Origin: a virus
Length of the DNA: 64,000 bases
Virus record (IMG/VR): IMGVR_UViG_3300033978_000480
Location: 62,001-126,000 of that record
Strand: one strand, 5' to 3'
Shown here: one piece after another, positions 37,505-46,692 of the stretch
Layout of the letters: every line of letters begins with the position of its first letter
Numbering within the stretch: position 1 is the first letter of the stretch
Notes under the pieces: model-generated
Databases searched by the model: none
What the model was told of the DNA's origin: nothing
The model's input: only the letters and a program-made list of their open reading frames with translations
Made by a program: the position numbers and the translations under genes

Positions 37505-37786
37505 ATGACTATGAATACGTTTCAGCTTGTTTTAGCCGGTCTTTTTCTTGTAGCGCTTGTTGCGACCTATCGTGACACGCTGCTTGGTTTTTTAAAGAAG
37601 CGCGGCGTAGCCGCCGTATCGGGCGTGCAGGAATCGATCGCTGTCCCGCTCGTCAACGACATCTTGGCGGTGACCAAGCTGCGTGACAAACTTTCTGCAG
37701 AAGGCTGCACGGCGGGCGTTGATGCCTGCACAGCTTTGCTGCGCGTGATTGTCGAGTATGAACAGCCGTCAAAGGGTGTTGTATGA
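37505..37786 (+). CDS. Single-pass membrane protein, 93 aa
   Basis: 93 residues, GGAGA upstream of the ATG. Residues about 5-25 are hydrophobic (TFQLVLAGLFLVALVATYRD), followed by a soluble helical part with two Cys. Overlaps the next gene (ATGA). Function unknown; placed between two protease genes. Confidence 0.6.
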   Translation: MTMNTFQLVLAGLFLVALVATYRDTLLGFLKKRGVAAVSGVQESIAVPLVNDILAVTKLRDKLSAEGCTAGVDACTALLRVIVEYEQPSKGVV

Positions 37787-38238
37787 AAAAAGTAGTTTGG
37801 ATTCTCGGTTTACTGCTGCTGCTGTCGTTTGTGTTTCCAAACGGCCTACCCGGTTTGCACACACCGACCGACACAGACGTAACGCCCGTTGTGCCCGCCG
37901 GGCCAACTGACGCGAAAATTGTTGAAGTATTAACTGGGTCTGACGCCGCTGATCGCGCGCGCATTGCGGGTGTGTACGCTGGTTTAATCCACGTGCTAAA
38001 TCGCGACGGCGGAAAGAAACTGATCACAACGACTGAAAAGTTTGCGATGCTGCAGGCCAATACACTCGGCGTAGCTATTGATACGCCGGGCGAGTATCCG
38101 GGGCTCGACACCGCAATTGAGAGCGTGTTTTTAACGGCTGTGGGTTCTGATGACGTCGTACCCGTTACGCCGGAACTGGTCACAAAGTTGGTCGATGCTT
38201 GTGCTGTTATTGTCAATTCGGCTACTACGGCTAAATAA
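37783..38238 (+). CDS. Exported or membrane-anchored protein, 151 aa
   Basis: 151 residues beginning with a signal-anchor (MKKVVWILGLLLLLSFVFP). The remainder is soluble and helical, without motif. The ATG overlaps the previous TGA. Likely periplasmic side. Coupled with neighbours in an operon of envelope-directed proteins. Confidence 0.6.
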   Translation: MKKVVWILGLLLLLSFVFPNGLPGLHTPTDTDVTPVVPAGPTDAKIVEVLTGSDAADRARIAGVYAGLIHVLNRDGGKKLITTTEKFAMLQANTLGVAIDTPGEYPGLDTAIESVFLTAVGSDDVVPVTPELVTKLVDACAVIVNSATTAK

Positions 38239-38241
38239 CAA

Positions 38242-38697
38242 ATGCCGCTCACGCTGTCTGTACTGTTATTGTGTTTGATCGTTTGGCTGTTGGCCGTGAT
38301 GTACGCCCACCTGAACATGGTGGACTATCCATCGCGGCCGCAGGGATTAGAGTTGGTACAAATTAGGAGTAATATCGCTATGGCTGATGTTTTAACGTAT
38401 CGTGTTTCTGCCGCCGCCCCGGTTGACGCTGACGTGGTCTCGCGCGTTGTTACGCTCAAGATCAACGGCGAAGACAAGGGCGCTCGGACGTTTGAGGGCG
38501 CTGTAACTGATCTCGGCACCGTCGCCGCGCCGCAAGGTGCGGAAGTCGAGCTGTCGCTGGTCGACGTAGATGACGCGGGCAACATTTCGCAGCCTGCTAC
38601 ATATACGTTCACGGCTGTTGATACCCTGCCGCCGGCCGTTCCCGGCGCGTTCAATGTCACGCTGGTCAGCGAAGCTCCCGAAGAGCCCGCTGTCTGA
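38242..38697 (+). CDS. Beta-sandwich protein with alternative membrane-anchored form
   Basis: The full frame has 151 residues with an N-terminal hydrophobic helix (LTLSVLLLCLIVWLLAVMYA) but no ribosome site. ATG 38380, inside the frame, has AGGAG 10 bases upstream and gives a 105-residue soluble form whose strands (VVTLKINGEDKGA, AEVELSLVDVDDAGNIS) look like an Ig/Fn3-type domain. Either two products are made or the internal start is the real one. A domain like this would suit a virion surface or tail part. Confidence 0.55.
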   Translation: MPLTLSVLLLCLIVWLLAVMYAHLNMVDYPSRPQGLELVQIRSNIAMADVLTYRVSAAAPVDADVVSRVVTLKINGEDKGARTFEGAVTDLGTVAAPQGAEVELSLVDVDDAGNISQPATYTFTAVDTLPPAVPGAFNVTLVSEAPEEPAV

Positions 38698-38718
38698 ATC
38701 TAATGTCGGAGTCATTCC

Positions 38719-39744
38719 ATGGCCAATACAGAGAACTTCTTTGAAAACGTTTATGACGTTGTGGCAGCGTACGAAGGCGGCTACGTGGGGGCTTACAGCA
38801 ACCCCGAAGCAGCTGAAGCGCTCCGCGATCAGATTAAAGCCGCCGGTGGTATTCCCGACGGCGCCATGGCATGCTCGACATATAAACTTGAAGAAACTGG
38901 CAAGGGCAGGTTAAGTTTGCCGTTTCTTGAGATCCTGAAGCTCTACCCGGACGCCCTGCCGGGTGGAGCGCAGGGTCGCGGTGACTGTGTAAGTTGGTCG
39001 ACGCGAAACGCCTGTCTCGGCACGATGTGCTGCGAGATTACAAGCGGTGTTCCCGACCCCAACAGCAACCGGCTTGAGGGTGCGCCGGAAGTAAGTGACA
39101 CCGCGCGGCTTAACGGCGTGTTAAGCACTGAGGCGTTTTACAATTGGCGCCGACACGGTGGCGACGGCTGGAGCTGCGCTGAAGCCGCGCAAGTAGCCTT
39201 AAACGATTCTGGTCTCTGGCTTCGAAAGAAGTACGACGAGATCGATGTTGACTTTACGCAGTACAGTTCGCGGAACGCCGGTATTTACGGGAGCCGAACG
39301 CCCCCGGAATCATGGCGCGCGATCGGTAAAGATCACCGCGTGCAGACAATCACAGAAGTAGAAGAGTATGAAGCGCTGCGCGATCTTTTAGCCAACGGTT
39401 ACTGTATAAGTAGCTGCGGTAGTGAAGGATTTTCAGATAAACGAGATGAACATGGCGTCAGTCGTCGTCGTGGTAGTTGGGCCCACGCGCTCGCATATCT
39501 CGCTGTAGACGACCGGCCTGAAACGATTAAGTTATATGGTGAGCCGCTTGTATTAGTTCAAAACTCGTGGGGCGCGTGGAATGACGGAAGTCGGCGTATT
39601 TTAGGCACTACGATCGATATTCCTGTTGGTGCTTTCTGGGCGCTCTGGTCAGATATTAAAAACCGCTATATGGTAGCTATCTCTGGCGTAAACGGTTGGC
39701 CGCCGAAGAAGCTCAAGAGTTATGGCGCGCTCGGTAACATATAA
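38719..39744 (+). CDS. Papain-like (C1-type) cysteine peptidase
   Basis: 341 residues, GGAGTC upstream. Gln85 and Cys90 in GGAQGRGDCVSWSTRN, His256 in GSWAHALAYL and Asn282 in VLVQNSWGAWNDG give the complete Q-C-H-N set of papain-fold enzymes, including the NSWG signature. No pro-region or signal peptide is visible. Phage C1 peptidases are rare. It could be virion-borne, or cut host proteins in the cell. Near the matrixin gene, forming a protease-rich stretch. Confidence 0.85.
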   Translation: MANTENFFENVYDVVAAYEGGYVGAYSNPEAAEALRDQIKAAGGIPDGAMACSTYKLEETGKGRLSLPFLEILKLYPDALPGGAQGRGDCVSWSTRNACLGTMCCEITSGVPDPNSNRLEGAPEVSDTARLNGVLSTEAFYNWRRHGGDGWSCAEAAQVALNDSGLWLRKKYDEIDVDFTQYSSRNAGIYGSRTPPESWRAIGKDHRVQTITEVEEYEALRDLLANGYCISSCGSEGFSDKRDEHGVSRRRGSWAHALAYLAVDDRPETIKLYGEPLVLVQNSWGAWNDGSRRILGTTIDIPVGAFWALWSDIKNRYMVAISGVNGWPPKKLKSYGALGNI

Positions 39745-39780
39745 GCGCAACGTGTTGCAATAATCGAAAAAGGACGACAT

Positions 39781-40125
39781 ATGTTTGAATGGCTTGTTCT
39801 CGCAGTTCCGGTGACATATGCCGAACCACCCAAGAAAGACTATATCGGGGTGGTCGCTGCAGAGGCTGCTTATGCTTCTTTGCTTCCTGACGCGGCGCCT
39901 GTAAAGCCACTCGTAGACACAAAAGACTGCAAGCGCTGCAACGGCACAGGTCGGATCCGCACGGGCGACGACATTAACTGGACGGACTGCCCGGACTGTG
40001 AACCGAAAGACGGCTCTATCAAAGAATCGGGCCCGCTGCCGTCCATGCGTTTACAGGTTAAGCCCCTGCCGCCGGTTAAAACGAGTGATTGCGAAACCGG
40101 TCGTTGTCCAGCTCCTCGCACGTAA
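39781..40125 (+). CDS. Exported DnaJ-type zinc-finger protein
   Basis: 114 residues. A short hydrophobic N-terminus (LVLAVPVTYAEPP) may be a signal peptide. CKRCNGTGRI...TDCPDC (residues about 50-75) is a CxxCxGxG zinc motif like that of DnaJ. The rest is Pro-rich. TTGCAATAA and AAAGGAC precede the ATG. Function unknown. Confidence 0.6.
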   Translation: MFEWLVLAVPVTYAEPPKKDYIGVVAAEAAYASLLPDAAPVKPLVDTKDCKRCNGTGRIRTGDDINWTDCPDCEPKDGSIKESGPLPSMRLQVKPLPPVKTSDCETGRCPAPRT

Positions 40126-40133
40126 GGTGTTGA

Positions 40134-40625
40134 ATGTCTGTGTCTCAGTCGTCTGGCAAATGCTATAGCTACCGCGGTCTCAAATTTTACGCCAAAAACG
40201 GCTTTGTTTGTCTGCATGACGAGCAGACTGGCGAGTTTTATGTTTTAACGCGCCGTGAGTTTCTTCAACGCGCGCAGGCAATTAGCGACGAGGCCAAGCG
40301 GCTGCGCACAATGGCTGCGTCAAATCCAGCTCAGGCCGCGTGGATGTCCGCCGACCGCATGGATTTACAGGTGGCTATTGATAATATGGTCGCCTGTACC
40401 AAGGAAGCCAAAGAGCAGGGCGACCGCAACGATCCCGCTGTAGATGCGTGGTTTACAAGACACCGCCCGGGCAGAAAGAGTAAGATATCGATGGCTAGCG
40501 GAGCTAACTTTAAGACGGCGTTGCCGGGTGTTTTACCGTTGGGTAAAGATACCGGAAAATATGTAACGCCGGACTTTACTGTTGGCGCGCAGCCGAAAAA
40601 ACTTATTCTGCCCGGAGAATTTTGA
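40134..40625 (+). CDS. Hypothetical protein, 163 aa
   Basis: 163 residues: small beta region (YSYRGLKFYAKNGFVCLHD), then a helical middle and a disordered C-terminus. AAGGTG upstream. No family recognised. It stops one base before the start of the next gene, in an operon leading to the RNA polymerase genes. Confidence 0.6.
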   Translation: MSVSQSSGKCYSYRGLKFYAKNGFVCLHDEQTGEFYVLTRREFLQRAQAISDEAKRLRTMAASNPAQAAWMSADRMDLQVAIDNMVACTKEAKEQGDRNDPAVDAWFTRHRPGRKSKISMASGANFKTALPGVLPLGKDTGKYVTPDFTVGAQPKKLILPGEF

Positions 40626-40626
40626 C

Positions 40627-40983
40627 ATGGACGTCACGGAAAAAGAAGCTTTTAAGCTCGGTTTTCTGCAGCGCTGCGCCGAAGAAGCGCTTGACGCTAC
40701 AGCCCTTGAGCAGCGTGTAAACGCAGCTGACGCATTTGCCAAGTGCGGTTTTGATATGAGTTCGTTGTCCAACGCAGGGAATATGGCTGGCAATATTGCC
40801 TACGCCCCGCTTCTGCTTGCGACAGCTGGTGGCGGGTTAGCGGGACATCTGGCCGGTAAGTTAACTGAGCCCGATGTAGACGAAGAAGATCTCAAGGCGC
40901 GAGAATTAGCCGCGGCGTACAAGGCGTACGCCGCTAGGGCTAAGACAAACAAAAAGTTACGGTTGTATCGTCCAGAAAGGTAA
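40627..40983 (+). CDS. Small protein with AFKLGF N-terminal motif
   Basis: 118 residues from ATG 40627, chosen because CCGGAG precedes it. The start, MDVTEKEAFKLGFLQRCAEE, matches an (E/A)AFK.GF..(R/K)..E motif seen at the N-termini of many phage virion proteins and related to the EFG..(V/L)G motif of others here. A Gly/Ala hydrophobic helix lies near residues 55-75. Probably virion-associated. Confidence 0.65.
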   Translation: MDVTEKEAFKLGFLQRCAEEALDATALEQRVNAADAFAKCGFDMSSLSNAGNMAGNIAYAPLLLATAGGGLAGHLAGKLTEPDVDEEDLKARELAAAYKAYAARAKTNKKLRLYRPER

Positions 40984-40986
40984 TTT

Positions 40987-41334
40987 GTGAGTTTGCGCAA
41001 ATATCACGGAGAAATTGGCGGGCAGCAGCACGCCAACCAGAATTTAAACTGGCCGGGAACTCTGGACGGTTTTCCTGTTATCGGCAACGGAAATCGGGCC
41101 GACCTAAAACAGGACGAACTCGAAAATATTGACCTGCGATACGATTTTAAATCGCACATGTTCGAGTTATGGGATCCGCAGCAAAAGACGGAATTTGACG
41201 ACATCAATGATAAAATAGTCAACGGCTGGTATCGGCTGCTGAAACGCAGCGATAACTGGGACGACGAGAAAAAACATTTTCGTATCTGGCTGGAGTGGGC
41301 GCAGGTTTACGGCATGCTTCCGCCAAAGATGTGA
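40987..41334 (+). CDS. Conserved phage protein, 115 aa (GTG start)
   Basis: 115 residues with a GTG start 3 bases after the previous stop. The charged and aromatic pattern LRYDFKSHMFELWDPQQK... KIVNGWYRLLKRS resembles a short protein seen in other large phages, of unknown function. Acidic, probably cytoplasmic or virion. Confidence 0.65.
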   Translation: MSLRKYHGEIGGQQHANQNLNWPGTLDGFPVIGNGNRADLKQDELENIDLRYDFKSHMFELWDPQQKTEFDDINDKIVNGWYRLLKRSDNWDDEKKHFRIWLEWAQVYGMLPPKM

Positions 41335-41346
41335 ACGAGGATATAA

Positions 41347-42228
41347 ATGACCACCAACATTAAAACAGCTGCCAATGGAACACCTGTCTCAGCCCCTGTT
41401 GGACAACCTACGCCCCAAGATTTCCAGCGTTTCTGGGGTGACCGCATTGTGCGTACTGGCGTCGGTGGTCTTGGTCTTGGTGCTGGCGCTGCAAGCCTTT
41501 ATTACTTGGCGCGCGGTTTGTCGCAGGCTTTGCGCGACAGGAAGCCCGTAGAAGAAGAAGACGAAAACGTACCGGCTACTGCCGTGGTCGCGGGCAACAA
41601 AATGGCCGGGCTGTATGACAATATGGCAACGGGCACCGGAAAAATGCTGCCCGACAGCCTCGCTGATTTTTTAAAGCCTTTCACGCCGGCAATTCGGCCC
41701 GGCAAAGACAACACGTTTGATCCGAATGTCATTCGGTCTTCTTTCGGCACAGCAGCCACGCTTGGCGCTGGCGCGCTTGGCACATATGGCGGTTACAAGC
41801 TCATTAGCGCGCTGCACGGTATGAAAAAGAAACGCGATCGGCAAGCTGAGATCGACGAAGCTGAGCAAGCATATTACGACGCGCTTACTGGCAGCGGCGG
41901 CAATAAGCTGGCCGGCGTTTATGACACAGCGAGCGAGAAAGCTGCTGCAGAAAAAATGGCGAACCCGCTGGAGTTGCTTAGCGGCATGTGGGATACGGCA
42001 AAACGCGTGCCAGCAGCTGTTGGCGGCGGCTACGTTGCTACTGGTTTGGGTCTCGGCGGCCTTGCCGCGAAACTAATGTATGACCGCGCCCGTGAACGCT
42101 CTAAGGCCAAAGCAGTCGAAGAGGCTGCACGCTCCAAAGCGCGCATCGCCGGGATTCTGCCGACATACGTTGACCCGGATGAAATTGTCGCCTTAAAGCA
42201 GCGAGCCGAACAAGCGCAGGCAGGGTGA
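41347..42228 (+). CDS. Membrane-type protein upstream of RNA polymerase
   Basis: 293 residues. Hydrophobic Gly/Ala helices near residues 37-57 (RTGVGGLGLGAGAASLYYLAR), 135-155 and 222-245. Charged helical tail with Lys/Arg/Glu repeats. No family recognised. It ends 4 bases before the RNA polymerase gene, so the two are probably co-transcribed. Confidence 0.65.
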   Translation: MTTNIKTAANGTPVSAPVGQPTPQDFQRFWGDRIVRTGVGGLGLGAGAASLYYLARGLSQALRDRKPVEEEDENVPATAVVAGNKMAGLYDNMATGTGKMLPDSLADFLKPFTPAIRPGKDNTFDPNVIRSSFGTAATLGAGALGTYGGYKLISALHGMKKKRDRQAEIDEAEQAYYDALTGSGGNKLAGVYDTASEKAAAEKMANPLELLSGMWDTAKRVPAAVGGGYVATGLGLGGLAAKLMYDRARERSKAKAVEEAARSKARIAGILPTYVDPDEIVALKQRAEQAQAG

Positions 42229-42232
42229 TGCT

Positions 42233-45200
42233 ATGCCGACCCCTGAACTGCCCCCGTTAAAGCAACCCGATTTTGCTTCTGCGCCGCCGTTAGCGCCCGC
42301 AGCGCCAGCGCCTCTTCCGCCGCCAGCCATGCGCACGTTTGGCGATATTGGATCGATGCGGCAGAACATATTTGAGCAGGCACGTACGAGCGCGCAATCG
42401 TTGCGGCCTCTGCAGAACGATCTTTATACGCTGCAGCTGCAAGACGTAGATTATTCCGGCCCAGAAAGTTTCACACGGGCTGATCAGAAGAAAGCTGTCC
42501 TCTCTAGAGGCACGCTTGCTCGCCGATTGCAGGGTACGTGGACGCTCGTTGATAACAAAACCGGCGAGTCGGTTGGGCAGAAGCGCGCTACGATTGCACA
42601 CGTGCCGTATCTCACAGACTCTGGCACATTCGTAAACGGCGGCGTTGAATATACGCTAGCGCATCAGATGCGGTTAAAAGCCGGTGTGTTTACGCGCGAA
42701 AAAGACAACGGCGAGATTGAAGCGCATGTGAACACGCTGCCCGGTAAAGGCCGCTCGCATCGTTACTTCCTCGACCCCAAAACCGGCGTATTCAAAATCA
42801 GCATCGGGCAGGCGCAGATCCCACTCATGCCGATGCTCAAAAGCATGGGCGTCTCTGAGCAAGATATTCGCAAGGCGTGGGGCAACGAGATTACCGCCGT
42901 CAACATGGAAAAAGGCGACGCGGGCACAATGGATAAATTGTATGCCCGCATCGTAAATAAACAGGTGGCGGGAGCTGACGCGCTGGCCAAAGCAAAGGCT
43001 GTGGCTGAAGAGTTTGCCAAGACAGAGTTAGATCCAGAAGTAACTAGACGAACACTCGGCGGCGAGCACAAGAACCTTACGCCTGACACCATTCTGGCGA
43101 TTACAAAAAAACTTATCGCCGTCAATCGTCGCGAAGCCGAATCAGACGACCGCGACAACATGGTGTTTCAGTCAGTGGTCGGTCCAGAAGATTTAATATC
43201 AGAACGGTTTACAAAAGATCGGTCTGCGTTAAATAAATTACTCTGGCGGGCCACAGCGAAGAAGTCTATCGACCACATACCCAGCGGCGTATTCGATAAG
43301 GCTATTTCAGCTGCGCTAATCGGCTCTGGTCTCGGCTCTAGTCTTGAAGAAATCAACCCGGCCGAGATTTTCGACCACCAGACGCGCGTAACCCGCATGG
43401 GCGAGGGCGGCATCTCGTCACTAGACGCTGTTCCGGCCGAATCGCGTAGTGTGCAGCCGTCGCATCTCGGGTTCATCGATTATCTGCGGACGCCTGAGTC
43501 CGGAAAAGTCGGCGTTGATATGCGTTTTGCTCGTGGCGCAATGAAGGGCGCTGACGGCAAGGTGTATACGCCGGTTGTAAACATGCAGACCGGCGAAACA
43601 GAATATAAAACACCGCAAGAGCTGTCAGACACACCGCTAGTGTTCCCCGGCGAAGAGAACAACAAGTTGCCGGTTGTCGCTGCGCTCGTCAACGGAAAGA
43701 TGAAGTACGTTGACCGAAAAGAAGCGCAATACAGCTTGCCCAACATGGACTCGACGTTCTCCAGCCTTACAAACATGGTACCGATGAAGGCCATGATCAA
43801 AGGCCAGCGCGTCATCATGGGTTCGCGCATGTTTACTCAAGCTTTGCCGCTTGTAGGAGCGCAAGCGCCGTTAGTGCAGTCGGCCAAGTTTGATGACCCC
43901 AACATGTCGCACGAAGACGAAATGGGAGAAAAGCTTGGCGCCACCCGGGCAACCACTCGCGCGCAGGTAGTCGATGTAACGGCTGACGGTATTGTGCTGC
44001 GCGACAAAGACGGGAACAAGAAAACAGTCGAGTTGTATAACGAGATGCCGTACAACCGAAAAACGTTCTTGCATCAAACGCCGATGGTAAAACCCGGCGA
44101 TGTTGTGCAACCCGGGCAGCTGCTGGCTAAGTCAAACTTCACAGATGATCAGGGTAGCGCGGCACTCGGGCTTAACATGCGTGTAGCTTATGTGCCGTTC
44201 CGCGGTAAAAACTACGAAGACGCCATAGTGATATCAGAATCGGCGGCAAAACGGTTGACGTCTGAGCACATGTATCAGCACGAAGCAGAGTGGGATGAAA
44301 ATACACACGTCGGGAAAAAGGCATTCACAAGTCTGTTTCCGACAGAGTACGACAAGAAAATGCTGGACAATTTTGACGATCAGGGCGCAATTAAAAAAGG
44401 CGCTGTCGTTAATTTTGGCGACCCCCTTGTTCTCGTCGCTAAGAAAAAAGATACGGTGTACGGCAAGGTGCACCGCGGTCGTGCCGGTAGTTTCACCAAC
44501 GACACTGTTACGTGGGACCATCACGCGCCCGGTATTGTAACCGACGTTATGCACACCAAAAAAGGTGTCAGCGTTGTTGTAAAAAATCAGGCGCAGATGG
44601 ACGTTGGCGATAAGCTCACCGGTCGCTTTGGTGATAAGGGCGTCATTGCCGATATCATTCCAGACGACCAGATGCCGCAAGACAAAGAAGGCAATCCGTA
44701 CGAAGTGCTTGTCAGTCCGCTGGGTCTTATCAGCCGCGTGAATCCGGCGCAGGTTATAGAAGCAGCACTCGGTAAAGTTGCAGCAAAAACAGGCAAACCA
44801 TTCAAAATCAAAGACTTCGATGACCAGAATGATTTAATTGAATTTGCGCAGAAAGAACTCGACAAGAACGGGCTTTCAGACACAGAAGATTTAACAGATC
44901 CTGAGACTGGCCGAAAAATTCCGGGTGTTTTAACCGGAACGCGTTTCTTCATGAAACTGCACCATACAAGTGAGTCTAAGGCGCAGGGTCGGGCCATGGG
45001 GGCTTATACCGCCGAAGGCACGCCAGCAAAAGGTGGCAGTGAGGGCGCGAAGCGTGTTGGCATGCTCGACCTCGGTGCTTTGTTATCGCACGGCGCTGGT
45101 AAAGTTATCCGCGACGCCAAAATGGTACGCGGGCAGGCCAATCCAGAATACTGGTCGCAGTTCATGGCTGGCTATACGCCGCCGCTGCCGAAAGTTCCGC

Positions 45201-46669
45201 ATGTCTATGAAAAATTTGTTGGGCAGCTGAAAGCGTCTGGCATTAACGTCGTCCGCAGCGGCACGAAAACAAACGTCATGGCGTTGACTGACAAAGACGT
45301 GGATCAGCTTGCCGGTCCAAGAGAGATTCAAAACTCTGAGACTGTTGACTGGAAAGGCCGGTTGAAACCAATTGCTGGCGGCCTGTTTGACGAGAGCTTA
45401 ACAGGTGGTCACGGCGGCAATCGGTGGGGGAAGATAACCCTTCACGAGCCGATGCCGAATCCAGTCATGGAAGATCCGATCCGGCGTGTTCTCGGGCTAA
45501 CAGAAAAGAAATTCCGCGGTATCCTCGCCGGCCAAGACAAGATTAACGATCAAACCGGTCCCAAAGCTATTCAGACGGCGCTGGCCAATATTAATCTGCC
45601 GAAAGCGATTGAGCAGGCGCGTGAAGATATCAAATCCGGCCGTAAGACACTGCGCGACGCCGCTGTTCGTAGGCTTGGGTTTTTGAAAAGCGCGGAGCAG
45701 GCCGGTGTGCATCCGAAGGACTGGATGCTGACAAAAGTTCCGGTCCTGCCGCCGCTATTTCGGCCGGTCAGCACCATGGGGCCGAAGAAGTTGCCGCTCG
45801 TTGCCGACGCGAACTACTTGTACAAAGAATTGCTCGACGCCAATGACTCGTTAAAAGAAGCGTCTGGTGCGCTTGCAGAGTACGGCGACGAGCGCCTTGG
45901 TGTATATGACGCCATGAAAGGCGTGACCGGTCTTGGTGAGCCGCAGCAGCCGAAAAACGCTGAACGCAACGTAAAGGGATTTTTACGGCATATTTTCGGC
46001 AACTCGCCCAAGTACGGTACGGTACAGCGCAAGTTACTCAGCTCGACGGTTGATCTTGTCGGCCGCGCTGTTATTACGCCGAACCCAGACCTAGACATGG
46101 ACGAGGTTGCCCTGCCAGAAGAGAAGGCGTGGGATATCTATAAGCCTTTTGTGGTGCGCGATTTAGTTCGCCGCGGCCTTCCCAGAATGCAGGCACTTGA
46201 TGCCGTAGAGAAAAAAACGAAAGAAGCGGCAGCCGTGCTTGAGCGGCAAATGAGTTCGCGCCCGATTGTTATTAACCGCGCGCCCGTGCTGCATCGTTAC
46301 GGCATGATGGCTTTCTACCCGCGGCTGACCAAGAACAAAGTCATGGAAGTCAACCCGGTTATTACCAAGGGTTTCGGCGCTGACTTTGACGGCGACGCGA
46401 TGCAATACCACGTACCCAGCACAGAAGACGCCGCTAAAGAAGCCGTGGACAAAATGCTACCCAGCAAAAATTTATTTGCGGCATCCACGTTTAAAGCGCA
46501 CTACGTACCGAACAAAGATTATCAAACTGGTTTGTACGTCGCGTCCAGTAGAATTAATAACAAAGCAAAACCCCGGGTATTCCGAAACAAGCAGGACGCT
46601 ATGCAGGCGTACAGGCGTGGTGAAATAGAGGTAGACACCCCGGTTCATATTGTGGAAGATACTAAGTAA
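42233..46669 (+). CDS. RNA polymerase beta subunit fused to the N-terminal half of beta'
   Basis: 1478 residues. The beta part contains NYEDAIVISE (near residue 659) and GDKLTGRFGDKGVIADIIP (near 790), matching the beta clamp/Mg2+-site regions, then a beta C-terminus with GAKRVGMLDLGAL. From about residue 1034 beta' begins (SETVDWKGRLKPIAGGLFDE), lacking the N-terminal zinc finger, and runs through RPIVINRAPVLHR to the catalytic loop GADFDGDAM (Asp1384, 1386 and 1388 binding Mg2+), where the usual Asn is Gly. The rest of beta' is at 47634. No alpha, omega or sigma gene is in the window. Such an enzyme would transcribe phage genes independently of the host core. Confidence 0.93.
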   Translation: MPTPELPPLKQPDFASAPPLAPAAPAPLPPPAMRTFGDIGSMRQNIFEQARTSAQSLRPLQNDLYTLQLQDVDYSGPESFTRADQKKAVLSRGTLARRLQGTWTLVDNKTGESVGQKRATIAHVPYLTDSGTFVNGGVEYTLAHQMRLKAGVFTREKDNGEIEAHVNTLPGKGRSHRYFLDPKTGVFKISIGQAQIPLMPMLKSMGVSEQDIRKAWGNEITAVNMEKGDAGTMDKLYARIVNKQVAGADALAKAKAVAEEFAKTELDPEVTRRTLGGEHKNLTPDTILAITKKLIAVNRREAESDDRDNMVFQSVVGPEDLISERFTKDRSALNKLLWRATAKKSIDHIPSGVFDKAISAALIGSGLGSSLEEINPAEIFDHQTRVTRMGEGGISSLDAVPAESRSVQPSHLGFIDYLRTPESGKVGVDMRFARGAMKGADGKVYTPVVNMQTGETEYKTPQELSDTPLVFPGEENNKLPVVAALVNGKMKYVDRKEAQYSLPNMDSTFSSLTNMVPMKAMIKGQRVIMGSRMFTQALPLVGAQAPLVQSAKFDDPNMSHEDEMGEKLGATRATTRAQVVDVTADGIVLRDKDGNKKTVELYNEMPYNRKTFLHQTPMVKPGDVVQPGQLLAKSNFTDDQGSAALGLNMRVAYVPFRGKNYEDAIVISESAAKRLTSEHMYQHEAEWDENTHVGKKAFTSLFPTEYDKKMLDNFDDQGAIKKGAVVNFGDPLVLVAKKKDTVYGKVHRGRAGSFTNDTVTWDHHAPGIVTDVMHTKKGVSVVVKNQAQMDVGDKLTGRFGDKGVIADIIPDDQMPQDKEGNPYEVLVSPLGLISRVNPAQVIEAALGKVAAKTGKPFKIKDFDDQNDLIEFAQKELDKNGLSDTEDLTDPETGRKIPGVLTGTRFFMKLHHTSESKAQGRAMGAYTAEGTPAKGGSEGAKRVGMLDLGALLSHGAGKVIRDAKMVRGQANPEYWSQFMAGYTPPLPKVPHVYEKFVGQLKASGINVVRSGTKTNVMALTDKDVDQLAGPREIQNSETVDWKGRLKPIAGGLFDESLTGGHGGNRWGKITLHEPMPNPVMEDPIRRVLGLTEKKFRGILAGQDKINDQTGPKAIQTALANINLPKAIEQAREDIKSGRKTLRDAAVRRLGFLKSAEQAGVHPKDWMLTKVPVLPPLFRPVSTMGPKKLPLVADANYLYKELLDANDSLKEASGALAEYGDERLGVYDAMKGVTGLGEPQQPKNAERNVKGFLRHIFGNSPKYGTVQRKLLSSTVDLVGRAVITPNPDLDMDEVALPEEKAWDIYKPFVVRDLVRRGLPRMQALDAVEKKTKEAAAVLERQMSSRPIVINRAPVLHRYGMMAFYPRLTKNKVMEVNPVITKGFGADFDGDAMQYHVPSTEDAAKEAVDKMLPSKNLFAASTFKAHYVPNKDYQTGLYVASSRINNKAKPRVFRNKQDAMQAYRRGEIEVDTPVHIVEDTK

Positions 46670-46692
46670 CTTTAGCTCGACACGGAGGTCGT

